In this document: positions 48,897-60,299 of the stretch, piece by piece
How the letters are laid out: each line of letters opens with the position of its first letter
Numbering within the stretch: the first letter of the stretch is position 1
Source of the DNA: Rotaria sp. Silwood1
Lineage: Eukaryota; Rotifera; Eurotatoria; Philodinida; Philodinidae
Assembly: GCA_905250075.1 (NCBI GenBank)
Contig: CAJNOP010000001.1
Span: forward strand, 4,002,514 to 4,066,513
DNA: 64,000 nt
Reading direction: 5' to 3'
The notes under the pieces: generated by a model
What the model saw: only the letters and a program-made list of their open reading frames with translations
What the model was told of the DNA's origin: nothing
Database searches by the model: none
Translations under genes and position numbers: made by a program

Positions 48897-50445
48897 GTGA
48901 AAGTGTGTTACAATCGATAGACCATATTCAAAAAAATCAAAACAATTTATGAAAAAAAACTTTTCAACAATTTTTTAATGCATCATTCAAAGAATTCTTC
49001 AATCTGAAGAGAAATTGTTTTTCTGTATTGTTTTTTCTTTGAAGCAGCTTTAGGAAAACGAAAAAGTGAATGGGATGTATACTTCTCAATAATCGAAAAT
49101 TATTTTTTATTATTCTAAAAGCGGTTCAGAGTTTTTCGAATTTTATAGTAGTCAAACTAAATATTTTTGCATACATCTTCTTTTTCCTCTAGATTTTGAT
49201 ATTCTTGGGCCAGACCTGGTTACAAGACAAACAAGAATTTTTTAAAAATAGTACTTCTGAATAAATGTAATAGAATTTCAGTAGTTTGTTTACTCACTTG
49301 TGTGATTAGTTTTTACTGTAACATTCAATAAAAGTAGAATGATGAGAGGTTTCACTATATGTCTATTTTATTTCAAAATTATTTAATCAATTCAAGCCTT
49401 TGAAAGTCATGACGCATTTCTTTTTTCTTTAAAGTAAATAGAAGAGAATGAATATTCAAGTGGTTTCAATTTCATTCTACTCAACGATCACAGTATATCA
49501 ATTTGATATAAGGGAAAAATCTCTAATGAAGCATGTTTTTACGTCAAATTTTAATTTATTATACTATTCAACTGTTCATGTCATCAGTCAAATATTTAAT
49601 AATTGTATTTCTATCTATAGAAATCTTATGTTCAGAAATAATAAAAATCGAACTAATCTTTCTATTTTAGTTATTTGAAATAAAACAAAGTGAGAGTTGT
49701 TTTATTTACTTGAGAAATAAGAAAACTCATTTTGCGTTTTATTTGTAATTCGAGAAGAATTTATTCAACAGTTGTTAACGTTTTAAAAGTTTTTGAGTGT
49801 TACAACAACACTCGTAAAATACTCTTTACAAGTAAATTATTGTAATGCTACAAAAAAAATTTCAAACGTCACTCGGTGTCTCTTAACCATTCCTCAAGGC
49901 TATTTATATATTCAAGTGTACTACTAATCTTAATACATAGGGAATAAGTCGTATCTATTGTTACATTGTAATCAATCTGTCAGTAGTATAGTGTCTATCA
50001 AGCATGTTACATTAATATTTAAGTGTATTTTTTGTCAATAACAGGTTTCATGATAGTTATTTATTAATAATTTTAAATCAAATATTTACTTTCTCAATCT
50101 TTAGAGAGCGGCTTGATCCGAACTGATCACTTTAAAAAAACCTCATTAAATCATCATTTCTATAAATTAAAATCAACAAACTTTAGTTCAATGATCACCG
50201 CCATTCTTTATTATTTACACATAAATCTTATACTTGAGTACAATGTCGAAATGACTTTTCAGAGGCTACTTTGTATCAATATGGAACCGAAGTTATTTAA
50301 GTGCTTCGAAACTATTGCCTAGCTGATATAATTTAATATTTAGGCTGATAAATTGTATTTGAATAAGGATAAAATAACTTGAATTTTTTTTTCGCGAATA
50401 TTCTGGTGTTTTTGATTTTATTATATTATAGATGTCACTGCATCA

Positions 50446-50756
50446 CAGAGATGTCCATCGCGGCGCAGGAGAGGTTTTTATTTTGCCGTCGTGGCAGCGG
50501 CGCGGCGGCGGCAGCTTTTTAGGAAAAAATTTCAAAAATTCATGAATTTGCACAGAATCTGCATGTTTATGTATGCTATACTGTAAGACTTAGCGAATTT
50601 GATCGATTAGCGGCATCAGTTCTATTTCAAACCAGTCAAAGCCTTGAAAATCAAAATATTTTTTCGAATACCAGCGCGGCAGCGGCGCGGTAGCTTTTTT
50701 TAGCAGGCCATCGCATCGCGGGAGCGGCAGATTTTGAGCCGCGATGGACATCTCTG
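50446..50756. mobile_element. hAT-like non-autonomous element, 311 bp (copy A)
   Basis: The ends are inverted: CAGAGATGTCCATCGCGGC at the left and its reverse complement, GCCGCGATGGACATCTCTG, at the right. An 8-bp direct repeat CTGCATCA flanks the element on both sides (50438-50445 and 50757-50764). CAG-starting terminal repeats with 8-bp target duplications are the signature of the hAT superfamily. Subterminal GC-rich GGCAGCGGCGCGG motifs occur at both ends, which is striking in DNA this AT-rich. No coding capacity. Confidence 0.9.
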
Positions 50757-51065
50757 CTGCATCATACCAATCTTCAAGTTAATTAAAGTTTTAGAGAATA
50801 GAATACAATATTTAGTGCTTCTATAGGTTAGCAACACCGCGTCTGCTACATGCTTTGATGTCTCTTGTCAATGTGACCAATTAATATATAGACGATCTTC
50901 GACCTGTAAAAGAATACAATCTGTTTTGAATTAGAAAACTTTTTTTTTGCTTTTCTACAGTTATTTAATTGATAGGCTTCCTAATTCAACTAACGTCACT
51001 CATCATGTATTGCTAAATCAATAAAATGCAAACGACATATTCATCCATCATCTGAAAAACAACCA

Positions 51066-51304
51066 GGCCCCGCGCGAGCGAGGGCGGGTGTAGGGGAGTG
51101 TACATTCCTCGCCTTCTTCCCCCTACCCCCGAATGATCAAAAATTTTCAGCTTTCTCCAGCCACAAGAGCTGATTTCAATCTAAATTTTACAATTTTTTT
51201 GCAAATTTTTCCTGAAAACACTCCTTTACACCCTCCCAATCCGCCAGACATCCCGCTCCCCCCCCCCCCCCCCCAGTATTAGGTCCTTTGCGCGGGCACT
51301 GAAG
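51066..51304. repeat. GC-rich inverted-end segment with poly-C run
   Basis: The left end CAGGCCCCGCGCGAGCG and the right end, read in reverse as CAGTGCCCGCGCAAAGG, are similar; inner GGGTGTA(G/A)(G/A)GGAGTG blocks also pair. This suggests another small inverted-repeat element, with a run of 17 C at 51258-51274. No clear target-site duplication. The copy at 53574-53813 has 27 C. Confidence 0.5.
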
Positions 51305-51404
51305 NNNNNNNNNNNNNNNNNNNNNNNNNNNNNNNNNNNNNNNNNNNNNNNNNNNNNNNNNNNNNNNNNNNNNNNNNNNNNNNNNNNNNNNNNNNNNNNN
51401 NNNN
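51305..51404. other. Assembly gap of 100 N
   Basis: A conventional fixed-length scaffold gap, lying exactly between the two near-identical copies A and B. Confidence 1.
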
Positions 51405-52954
51405 GTGAAAGTGTGTTACAATCGATAGACCATATTCAAAAAAATCAAAACAATTTATGAAAAAAAACTTTTCAACAATTTTTTAATGCATCATTCAAAG
51501 AATTCTTCAATCTGAAGAAAAATTGTTTTTCTGTATTGTTTTTTCTTTGAAGCAGCTTTAGGAAAACGAAAAAGTGAATGGGATGTATACTTCTCAATAA
51601 TCGAAAATTATTTTTTATTATTCTAAAAGCGGTTCAGAGTTTTTCGAATTTTATAGTAGTCAAACTAAATATTTTTGCATACATCTTCTTTTTCCTCTAG
51701 ATTTTGATATTCTTGGGCCAGACCTGGTTACAAGACAAACAAGAATTTTTTAAAAATAGTACTTCTGAATAAATGTAATAGAATTTCAGTAGTTTGTTTA
51801 CTCACTTGTGTGATTAGTTTTTACTGTAACATTCAATAAAAGTAGAATGATGAGAGGTTTCACTATATGTCTATTTTATTTCAAAATTATTTAATCAATT
51901 CAAGCCTTTGAAAGTCATGACGCATTTCTTTTTTCTTTAAAGTAAATAGAAGAGAATGAATATTCAAGTGGTTTCAATTTCATTCTACTCAACGATCACA
52001 GTATATCAATTTGATATAAGGGAAAAATCTCTAATGAAGCATGTTTTTACGTCAAATTTTAATTTATTATACTATTCAACTGTTCATGTCATCAGTCAAA
52101 TATTTAATAATTGTATTTCTATCTATAGAAATCTTATGTTCAGAAATAATAAAAATCGAACTAATCTTTCTATTTTAGTTATTTGAAATAAAACAAAGTG
52201 AGAGTTGTTTTATTTACTTGAGAAATAAGAAAACTCATTTTGCGTTTTATTTGTAATTCGAGAAGAATTTATTCAACAGTTGTTAACGTTTTAAAAGTTT
52301 TTGAGTGTTACAACAACACTCGTAAAATACTCTTTACAAGTAAATTATTGTAATGCTACAAAAAAAATTTCAAACGTCACTCGGTGTCTCTTAACCATTC
52401 CTCAAGGCTATTTATATATTCAAGTGTACTACTAATCTTAATACATAGGGAATAAGTCGTATCTATTGTTACATTGCAATCAATCTGTCAGTAGTATAGT
52501 GTCTATCAAGCATGTAACATTAATATTTAAGTGTATTTTTTGTTCAATAACAGGTTTCATGATAGTTATTTATTAATAATTTTAAATCAAATATTTACTT
52601 TCTCAATCTTTAGAGAGCGGCTTGATCCGAACTGATCACTTTAAAAAAACCTCATTAAATCATCATTTCTATAAATTAAAATCAACAAACTTTAGTTCAA
52701 TGATCACCGCCATTCTTTATTATTTACACATAAATCTTATACTTGAGTACAATGTCGAAATGACTTTTCAGAGGCTACTTTGTATCAATATGGAACCGAA
52801 GTTATTTAAGTGCTTCGAAACTATTGCGTAGCTGATATAATTTAATATTTAGGCTGATAAATTGTATTTGAATAAGGATAAAATAACTTGAATTTTTTTT
52901 TCGCGAATATTCTGGTGTTTTTGATTTTATTATATTATAGATGTCACTGCATCA

Positions 52955-53265
52955 CAGAGATGTTCATCGCGGCGCGGGAGAGGTTTTTATTTTGCCGTCG
53001 CGGCAGCGGCGCGGCGGCGGCAGCTTTTTAGGAAAAAATTTCAAAAATTCATGAATTTGCACAGAATCTGCATGTTTATGTATGCTATACTGTAAGACTT
53101 AGCGAATTTGATCGATTAGCGGCATCAGTTCTATTTCAAACCAGTCAAAGCCTTGAAAATCAAAACATTTTTTCGAATACCAGCGCGGCAGCGGCGCGGT
53201 AGCTTTTTTTAGCAGGCCATCGCGTCGCGGGAGCGGCAGATTTTGAGCCGCGATGGACATCTCTG
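52955..53265. mobile_element. hAT-like non-autonomous element, 311 bp (copy B)
   Basis: Same element as at 50446-50756 with the same 8-bp flanks; it differs by a few bases such as GTTCATCGCGG in the left terminus. It is part of the duplicated block, not an independent insertion. Confidence 0.9.
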
Positions 53266-53759
53266 CTGCATCATACCAATCTTCAAGTTAATTAAAGTTT
53301 TAGAGAATAGAATACAATATTTAGTGCTTCTATAGGTTAGCAACACCGCGTCTGCTACATGCTTTGATGTCTCTTGTCAATGTGACCAATTAATATATAG
53401 ACGATCTTCGACCTGTAAAAGAATACAATCTGTTTTGAATTAGAAAACTTTTTTTTTGCTTTTCTACAGTTATTTAGTTGATAGGCTTCCTAATTCAACT
53501 AACGTCACTCATCATGTATTGCTAAATCAATAAAATGCAAACGACATATTCATCCATCATCTGAAAAACAACCAGGCCCCGCGCGAGCGAGGGCGGGTGT
53601 AGGGGAGTGTACATTCCTCGCCTTCTTCCCCCTACCCCCGAATGATCAAAAATTTTCAGCTTTCTCCAGCCACAAGAGCTGATTTCAATCTAAATTTTAC
53701 AATTTTTTTGCAAATTTTTCCTGAAAACACTCCTTTACACCCCCCCAATCCCCCCGACA

Positions 53760-53786
53760 CCCCCCCCCCCCCCCCCCCCCCCCCCC
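53760..53786. repeat. Poly-C run of 27
   Basis: Uninterrupted C homopolymer; the matching run in copy A has 17. Such a tract is difficult to sequence and assemble. Confidence 0.95.
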
Positions 53787-53816
53787 AGTATTAGGTCCTT
53801 TGCGCGGGCACTGAAG

Positions 53817-55426
53817 ACAAAAATACCTGTACACTACTGCAACAATCGTTATTACAAATCAATACGATTGATTTTCTTCGTTCTTATCATTTAAAAAGAA
53901 ATCAGACGCTCGATAAACACGAAAATATTCATCACTCATTTCCTACCAAGAATTACTGCTTTCAATTCGTTCTAGCCTACACTCGCAAGAAGTGAGTCAA
54001 ACATGTTAATCAAAGAAACATATCTCACTTTGCGCTAAAGTTACGAAACAGTCATATTAAAGTTTTTACTTGACCGTTGTTCAACCTCTTTTTCTTTCCT
54101 CGTTCGTGGGATTTGTGGACAAAGTACATGAATGGTACTTAAAATGTATCTTAATCATATGATCTTAAGAACATAGTTTAAAAATCACTTACTAAACAAT
54201 GTCGTGCTCAAGTGTAAATCCCATTACAAGGCGATTTTCTTCTGTCAAACACTAGTTGTGGAAGTTTTTGAATGTTGAATACTAGCCATCGATTACATCT
54301 TAGATAGTTTGAAAACAAAAGCTTTTTCTTCGTTAGAAACTAGTACAACAGTTTAAGTCCCTTTATTTGCACTAGCAACTTTTATACTTGACACAAATTT
54401 CTTCGGTTGTTTAATCTTTAATTCATACATACTGTTTTTCTTGTATGATTTTTTTTGTCAAATAAATATGAAATACAGATAAAAATGCTTTCAGACTATA
54501 AGTTTCTCAGTAACAGACGTTTCATTTTACTCATTTTTTGTATTTCTAAGAAAATTTTCATGTTTACACGTAAGTCTTTTTCACTTTATTTTCTTCTTAT
54601 GGCTGGTATGTAGTCGTTATTTTATGTAATTTGTTAATTGTTCTAATAATAAAAGAAATACGAACGCATAAGTAAGCTAATCAATAATTTCTTGAAGACA
54701 TAATCCATCATGAATAACAACAGTTTGTTGATAGTTTTGAATGAAATGTCGCATTTTATTTTTAATATCGATAAAATCAATAATAGTCAAAAGAAAAGTA
54801 AATGGTAAAATCATCATAGTTTCCTCAAGAGGCTCCAAAACATTATTAAAAGCAGTAACAGGCATGATACTAAAATCATATCATATGCATTGTCGTGAAA
54901 ACAAATCTATTTTATAGTGTGAATATAGGTGTCAGCGCCGGTGTGTGGATATCAAAATGAAGAAAAAATTTACACACGCATTTACAGTCACACTTCTGTT
55001 CTTCACACCCTCGTCAACTATACCTATACCCTAACTCACACTGTACGGTATATGTGCGTTGCGTAAAGTCGATGTGGTCTCTTTAATGAAATGTTTCGAG
55101 AAGATGAAATAAATGTTTTTCTTTTTACAATTCAAAAAATGATTCACGCTATGAATAAACGCAAGAACAAGGGAATAATGAAGAAGAAACGATGGTAGTT
55201 TGATAGATAAGCCATCGGATATGCCACTGCGGATCCACTTCTTTAAATGTTAACTTGATACTCAAGTTTCCATATAAGTTTCATTAGTAATAAATAGTGT
55301 CATTGTCTTTTAACTTTTTATTATATTTGTTGCACTACCATTTCGAATAGTAGCTCTCAGCGAAAATATGAAAATCAAAACAGAATAGGAATGTTAACAT
55401 TCGTTCCATTCTTTCAATAATTTCTA
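53817..55426. other. Stretch with at most one orphan exon
   Basis: About 1.6 kb without a supported gene. A minus-strand frame at 54865-54677 encodes 62 residues with A/T-rich third positions and is preceded by a possible acceptor (GATTTTAG), so it could be a terminal exon, but no partner exon was found. A small GC-richer imperfect inverted pair lies around 54917-55045. Confidence 0.35.
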
Positions 55427-57775
55427 AATATTAATGATGCAAAGTGCGATATAAAGTCCATTCTGAGCACGATTATGAATTGTGTATGTGATATTCACTG
55501 TACTGTTAGTAATAAGAATGTAGGGTTGATAGACAATTTCAACAGTGATTGAAATAGGTATCATGATTTGAGCAGTTTGACGTTGTACATGAATATTATT
55601 GATTAATTTGACGATGGTCAATATATGAAAAGGCACGTCTAGCACTTCAATTGAAGTGATAAATCCATTATGTTCGAGAATAGTTGTGGCTAACACAGAG
55701 ATTATTGTCGACAAGTGATTTATCAGCACTATCGATCCATTTCGAACTTGAACAGGCAAAGTCTCACAGACAGTCACGAGAATTATACCAGTTTGATTGA
55801 CCCAGAGCGCGTCTAAGAGTGGCACATATTTTTCTGAACTCTCGTGTCTCTGTTGCTATCTTAATGAGATTGTACAAAAGATCGAACTAGCACTACTAAG
55901 CTCGATCGTATGCAAAGTCGAGTTTCTACAGTAGAGTTTCCATGAACCATACGTGAGATTTTTCATTGTGTAAAAGTAAAAGAAACTTGAGGAATTCATT
56001 AGTGTGGATTGCACTTGTTTATGTGTAGGATCAATCAATATCCTGTAATTGAAATAATATCAATATACAATATTATCTTTGTGTTATCTATTTGAAAAGT
56101 TAAGTTCGTTGTTTCGAATAAAGTTCTATCAATACTAGTTGACGATGTTCTAATCAACGCAAAACATACCCTGATGCTGCATCTGTATCTCCTTGTCCAA
56201 GTCCGATGGTAAAACCCTCAATAGCCGTAGTAAAATCATTTGGATCAGATCTATCTAATAGTTCTAACCGGTCACTCGTGGTCGAAATTTGCTTCTTTCG
56301 CCGATCGGCAAGACCTGCACCAGCATCGAATGAGTACACGCGAACATCAAGTTTGAGAGTTCGACTGCGTACTTGATCTCGAAGGTGTTTATCTTTAACT
56401 TGAGTATCTGTGTATGTACCAATACTCGAATCACGTTCGCAAATACTCATCGCAGCATTACCATCATGATAGTATAGTTCAGGTGCATCATCACCACTAC
56501 TATTCACCAGAGCACTAATGGCATCAATCAGTATCTATAATGCGTATATGAACAAAATAGAACGTTCGATTATAATTAGCTTTGTTCAAATAATGAAAGC
56601 TCAGGTCTAAACTTCCAGCATTTATGACTTTTTTTTTTAATTATGCATCAAGTATGTTGATGATGTTGATTATCTCAATGCTTCATCACAAATTCAATTG
56701 CTGTCTTTTGTGAGATCCTAAAGAGAGAATGAGAGCAGAAGGGAATGGTTACCGTAGAATCATTCGTAATTGTTAGGGAATCAGTGCTAGACCACTGAAT
56801 CGAGACAAAGTATATGTCTTAGAATAAAATGATATTTGCATCGCTGGTTGAGCTATCGAGGATTCTAATGGCAATTCGCTTCATAAGATCAATATGTGGA
56901 CCCATGCTTCCCGTCGTGTTAATATCAATAGCGAGACTCTTCGTTCTGAAATCCAGAAAGAGGCCAAAAATGTTCTAATGCACTTCACTCCGAATTGTCT
57001 TCACACTGGTTTGCGTCGCATCGTACGCTACTCGAACAGCTTCGAAATGAAATACGCTGTGATTCCCTTTCGTACGATCTTTGTTAATACCAAAGCTAAT
57101 TGCTTCCTCAGACGTTGTCCCATGGCGCAAACCTCCATGACTACATTCACCCCATAGTTTGTCAGCTCAAGGATTGATATTGAAACAGCCACTTGTTAGC
57201 TGATCCTCTTCATTGCTATTCCGTAACATATTTGATCTTGCACAACCTTTATTCATACAGTTTCGGCATATAGACATATCGGATGGAGCATTTTTACCAA
57301 GAGCTATCTTAATACCAATGAATGAGTTCGGTTGACTTTGTCCAAATTTAATCCTATTTAAATATGCATAAAAACCTTGCATGCTATGCATAGTCATCGC
57401 AAATGAAACTCAAGCATTGAACAAATGGCGATGCTTATGTAAAGCTTTCGCTATCAAAGTATGATCTTTTGCTAAGAGATTTTATGGCATCGACAAACAC
57501 ATGGAAAACGCTCATAGTGTAGACAGCTGATAGAAAGTTTGAATTGAAACGAAGTCATATTGCTGCAGCATTGACCACTGCTAGATTGTTTAGGGTATTC
57601 GTGCAAATAGGTGTAGCGCTAGCTATGTTGTCTAGTTGTACTGAACTGTAGAGTCGTTTGATATAATTAGCTCCTGTTCGTAGAAGAGCATATTTCGGGA
57701 TGATATAATGCGTAGTACCAAGTGGAGAGGAGCCGATATCTGCCAAAGCAATGGATTCATCCTATCCTGCTTTAA
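55427..57775 (-). pseudogene. VWA7-like gene remnant (von Willebrand factor A domain-containing protein 7 family)
   Basis: Pieces of one protein follow each other on the minus strand. About 57775-57440: ALADIGSSPLGTTHYIIPKYALL; 57397-57167: HSMQGFYAYLN, then CRNCMNKGC and LTSGCFNINP; about 57150-56800: WGECSHGGLRHGTTSEEA, FGINKDR and the VWA entry DINTTGSMG; 56540-56154: GDDAPELYYHDG and VRVYSFDAGAGLADRR; about 56050-55427: LIDPTHKQVQSTLM to the end. This order matches VWA7-type extracellular proteins. It is broken by in-frame stops (for example after VNAAAI, after IRSEVH and after CTISLR) and by at least two frameshifts, and the MIDAS start is altered. The third positions are clearly richer in G/C than in the other genes here. 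The signal-peptide end was not found. Confidence 0.8.
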
Positions 57776-60299
57776 AACATTGACCAACACTAAGTGTTGC
57801 AATCGTCCAGATTATACTTCAATCCAATAGTAATTTATCGAAAGACTGTCAATTCTACACGTTACGGTCTTTTTAACTTCAGAAACTGATCCACTCTGAT
57901 AATACTATGAGAAAATGTCAACATTCAACAGAGTGAAGCAGATTATCTTGTTGTTAAAATCAAAGAGGAAGTGATTCAAACCACGTAATGATTAGCAGTG
58001 TACTTTGTAGTAAAGAAACAATATTAGATGATAACGAGGTAGACATAACTAATGTTTATTGTCAATAAAATTGAATCGTTAGGTATGCCTGAAAAACTAT
58101 GAGGCGATTCATTCTATGCAGTCGAGATAGAGAGACAAATATTAGGAAAGGCATACATATAAGCACGAGCAATTGTTCATACATGAGTAATAATCATGAA
58201 AGCAACAGCTATCAAGGAAACAGTACGAGAAAATAAAAGCAGTAAGACAAGAAGAGTATAGGTGTGATTGTAGGTTCCTTGATCAGCGTGTCGATGAGGA
58301 CACACAACCGATTCGCACTCAAACCAGTACCTACGCCCATAGTCTACATTCACGCATCCAGGGCGAATAGTCCACCACTTTAAATATTCCTACTTATTTA
58401 GTAGTGTTTCAATATAATGCTCGAAAATTTCTTTAATAAAATAAAAGTTGTTTCTCTATTGGTATCCAGTTTTGAAGAGTAGGTTCGCATTCATATAAAT
58501 CTTTGGGTATATATATCAAAGAAAATATGAACACATCATAATTGTTCAACAGACGATGTCTGTACCTCTATTGGATGAATGATCTATTCATGTTTACTTC
58601 ACATAGTTTACAAATATAATCTTTTGTTAATTATATGAGGCTTCTTTCATGTATTTTGTGATCATCTACAACAAGAGACTATCAATTAGATTTCTCACTA
58701 TACAGATTAAAATATTCTTATTTTTTATCAATTGATTTCACATCGAATCAGCATTGTAACTATATAGTTGAATCAAATGCATCCACATTGAATTGTGTTT
58801 CTCCTATGCTTGAAAAAAGTTCTTCATAGAATCACAATTGAAACATTCTTAAAGATGTCCTAATACAAAAACGATAGATTTCATCAATGGAAACAATGTA
58901 TATTAATTGAATACTTTTACTTTATTAAGTGCTTGTACTGTTAGTTTTTAATAAGTAATAAAAACGATTATTTATAGTAAGGAGGATGGTTAAAAATCAT
59001 CGAGATATATTTTCAGATAACTGATTAGAAAATGTTCAATTAAAAAAATCTCAAATTTAGAAAAACATATCATAGCGTTGTTTTTTTATTAAAGTTTGAA
59101 AAATATTTGATACGTCTTTCGGTGTAAACGAGTAAAATAATAACGCTTTAAATTCAATTATCTATATAAATATTTTGAAAGATGATATTCACTGCTTTTT
59201 TTGTGTCTCTATTTCATTGAGTTAAAGTATATGTAGTTTCATATTAACTCTGATGTATATTAATAATCAGATTTAACAACATTCATGAAAAATTTTGACG
59301 TACATGTGTAAATGCATTCTGTATCAATCGACTCTCTCTATCTGATAGAGACAACCGAAATTGAAACATAAAGTCACACTAATGTTGTGTCAAAATCATT
59401 TGACTCAGCGAAAAACCTCATATCATTTCAGTGAAATAAAATTATATCCATAATTATTGATATTTTGTATGTTTAGGATTTTTCGAAACAAATCATACCG
59501 TTATTTGTTTGGAAACAACCGAGAAATCCGCTGATTAGCTCATTATCAAGAGAAAAACAAAACTTTTGTTAGCATATCATACATAATTTTCATTATCACT
59601 TGCATCAATTTTGTTTCTTCTAGGTGTAAAATGAACATTTTTACGGTGGCATTAATAATTGTTTTAGTGTAAATTAAGGATGAGAAGGAAAAATAAAAAG
59701 AAAGATTGTATAAATTGAATTCTTTCTTGACTCTAAAAGTTGTCAGGCAGACAAAACAAAATGAGTGAATGTATACAATTTCTAACAACAAGTAGCGAAC
59801 AAAATAAAAAAATACAATCTAAATCTTAGTTAATGTTTAAATTCAATTAATATTTATGACGGAAGCTGCCGATAGGGAGAAAAATATTTTTCTTTCTTTT
59901 ATTAACGATGAATATAAGTCTTTAATTTCTCTATAGTTTCTTTTATTTCTTTCTACTTGATTTCTGTCATATTTATACGAATGACAAATGTGTTAAATTA
60001 CTCTGATTACTCATCTCGTATTTAAGAATGAATTATTATTTGACGATAGTTCGTTTATGTGTAATTAAGTGAGTGTGTCACAGGTTTGAAGAAATTCAAA
60101 AGAAAACACACACACATACCGTTCCCATTCTTTACTCCCGTAATGTATTAAATAATGAACGGAAAGCTCGGTCGCTACTTTTTTAGACTATTTAGTGGGT
60201 GGTAAAATAGGAAAAGAGAGAATAGACAGAGAAAAAAAGTGGCATTAGACGGCAATAATAATTGTTAGACGGCTAACATAATCAATATTGCTCAGCAAC
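57776..60299. other. Stretch upstream of the VWA7-like remnant
   Basis: About 2.5 kb. Around 58350-58180 the minus strand has a short open segment ending in a hydrophobic run (LLVLLLLFSRTVSLIAVAFMI), perhaps the tail of a neighbouring decayed gene; too short to call. The rest is AT-rich with nothing seen; the promoter of the coiled-coil gene should be at the right end. Confidence 0.35.

Larger units (their letters stand above)
48897..51304. repeat. Copy A of a ~2.4 kb duplicated block
   Basis: Nearly identical to 51405-53816 over its full length, with only scattered single-base differences and a shorter poly-C run. It ends exactly at the N gap. No convincing gene inside; the two short frames it carries (49448-49678 and 50113-50322) recur unchanged or nearly so in copy B. 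It carries a hAT-like element. Confidence 0.95.
51405..53816. repeat. Copy B of the ~2.4 kb duplicated block
   Basis: Begins at the first base after the gap with GTGAAAGTGTGTTAC, which is also position 48897 in copy A, and matches copy A to GGCACTGAAG at 53816. Differences are a few substitutions, one or two single-base indels and a longer poly-C. Confidence 0.95.

Noticed and set aside
49448..50322. Two short frames repeated unchanged or nearly so in the duplicated block
   Set aside because: Their identity in both copies reflects the duplicated assembly block, not selection; no known features.
54917..55045. Small imperfect inverted pair with GTGTG-rich ends
   Set aside because: Pairing is short and gapped; not enough to call an element.
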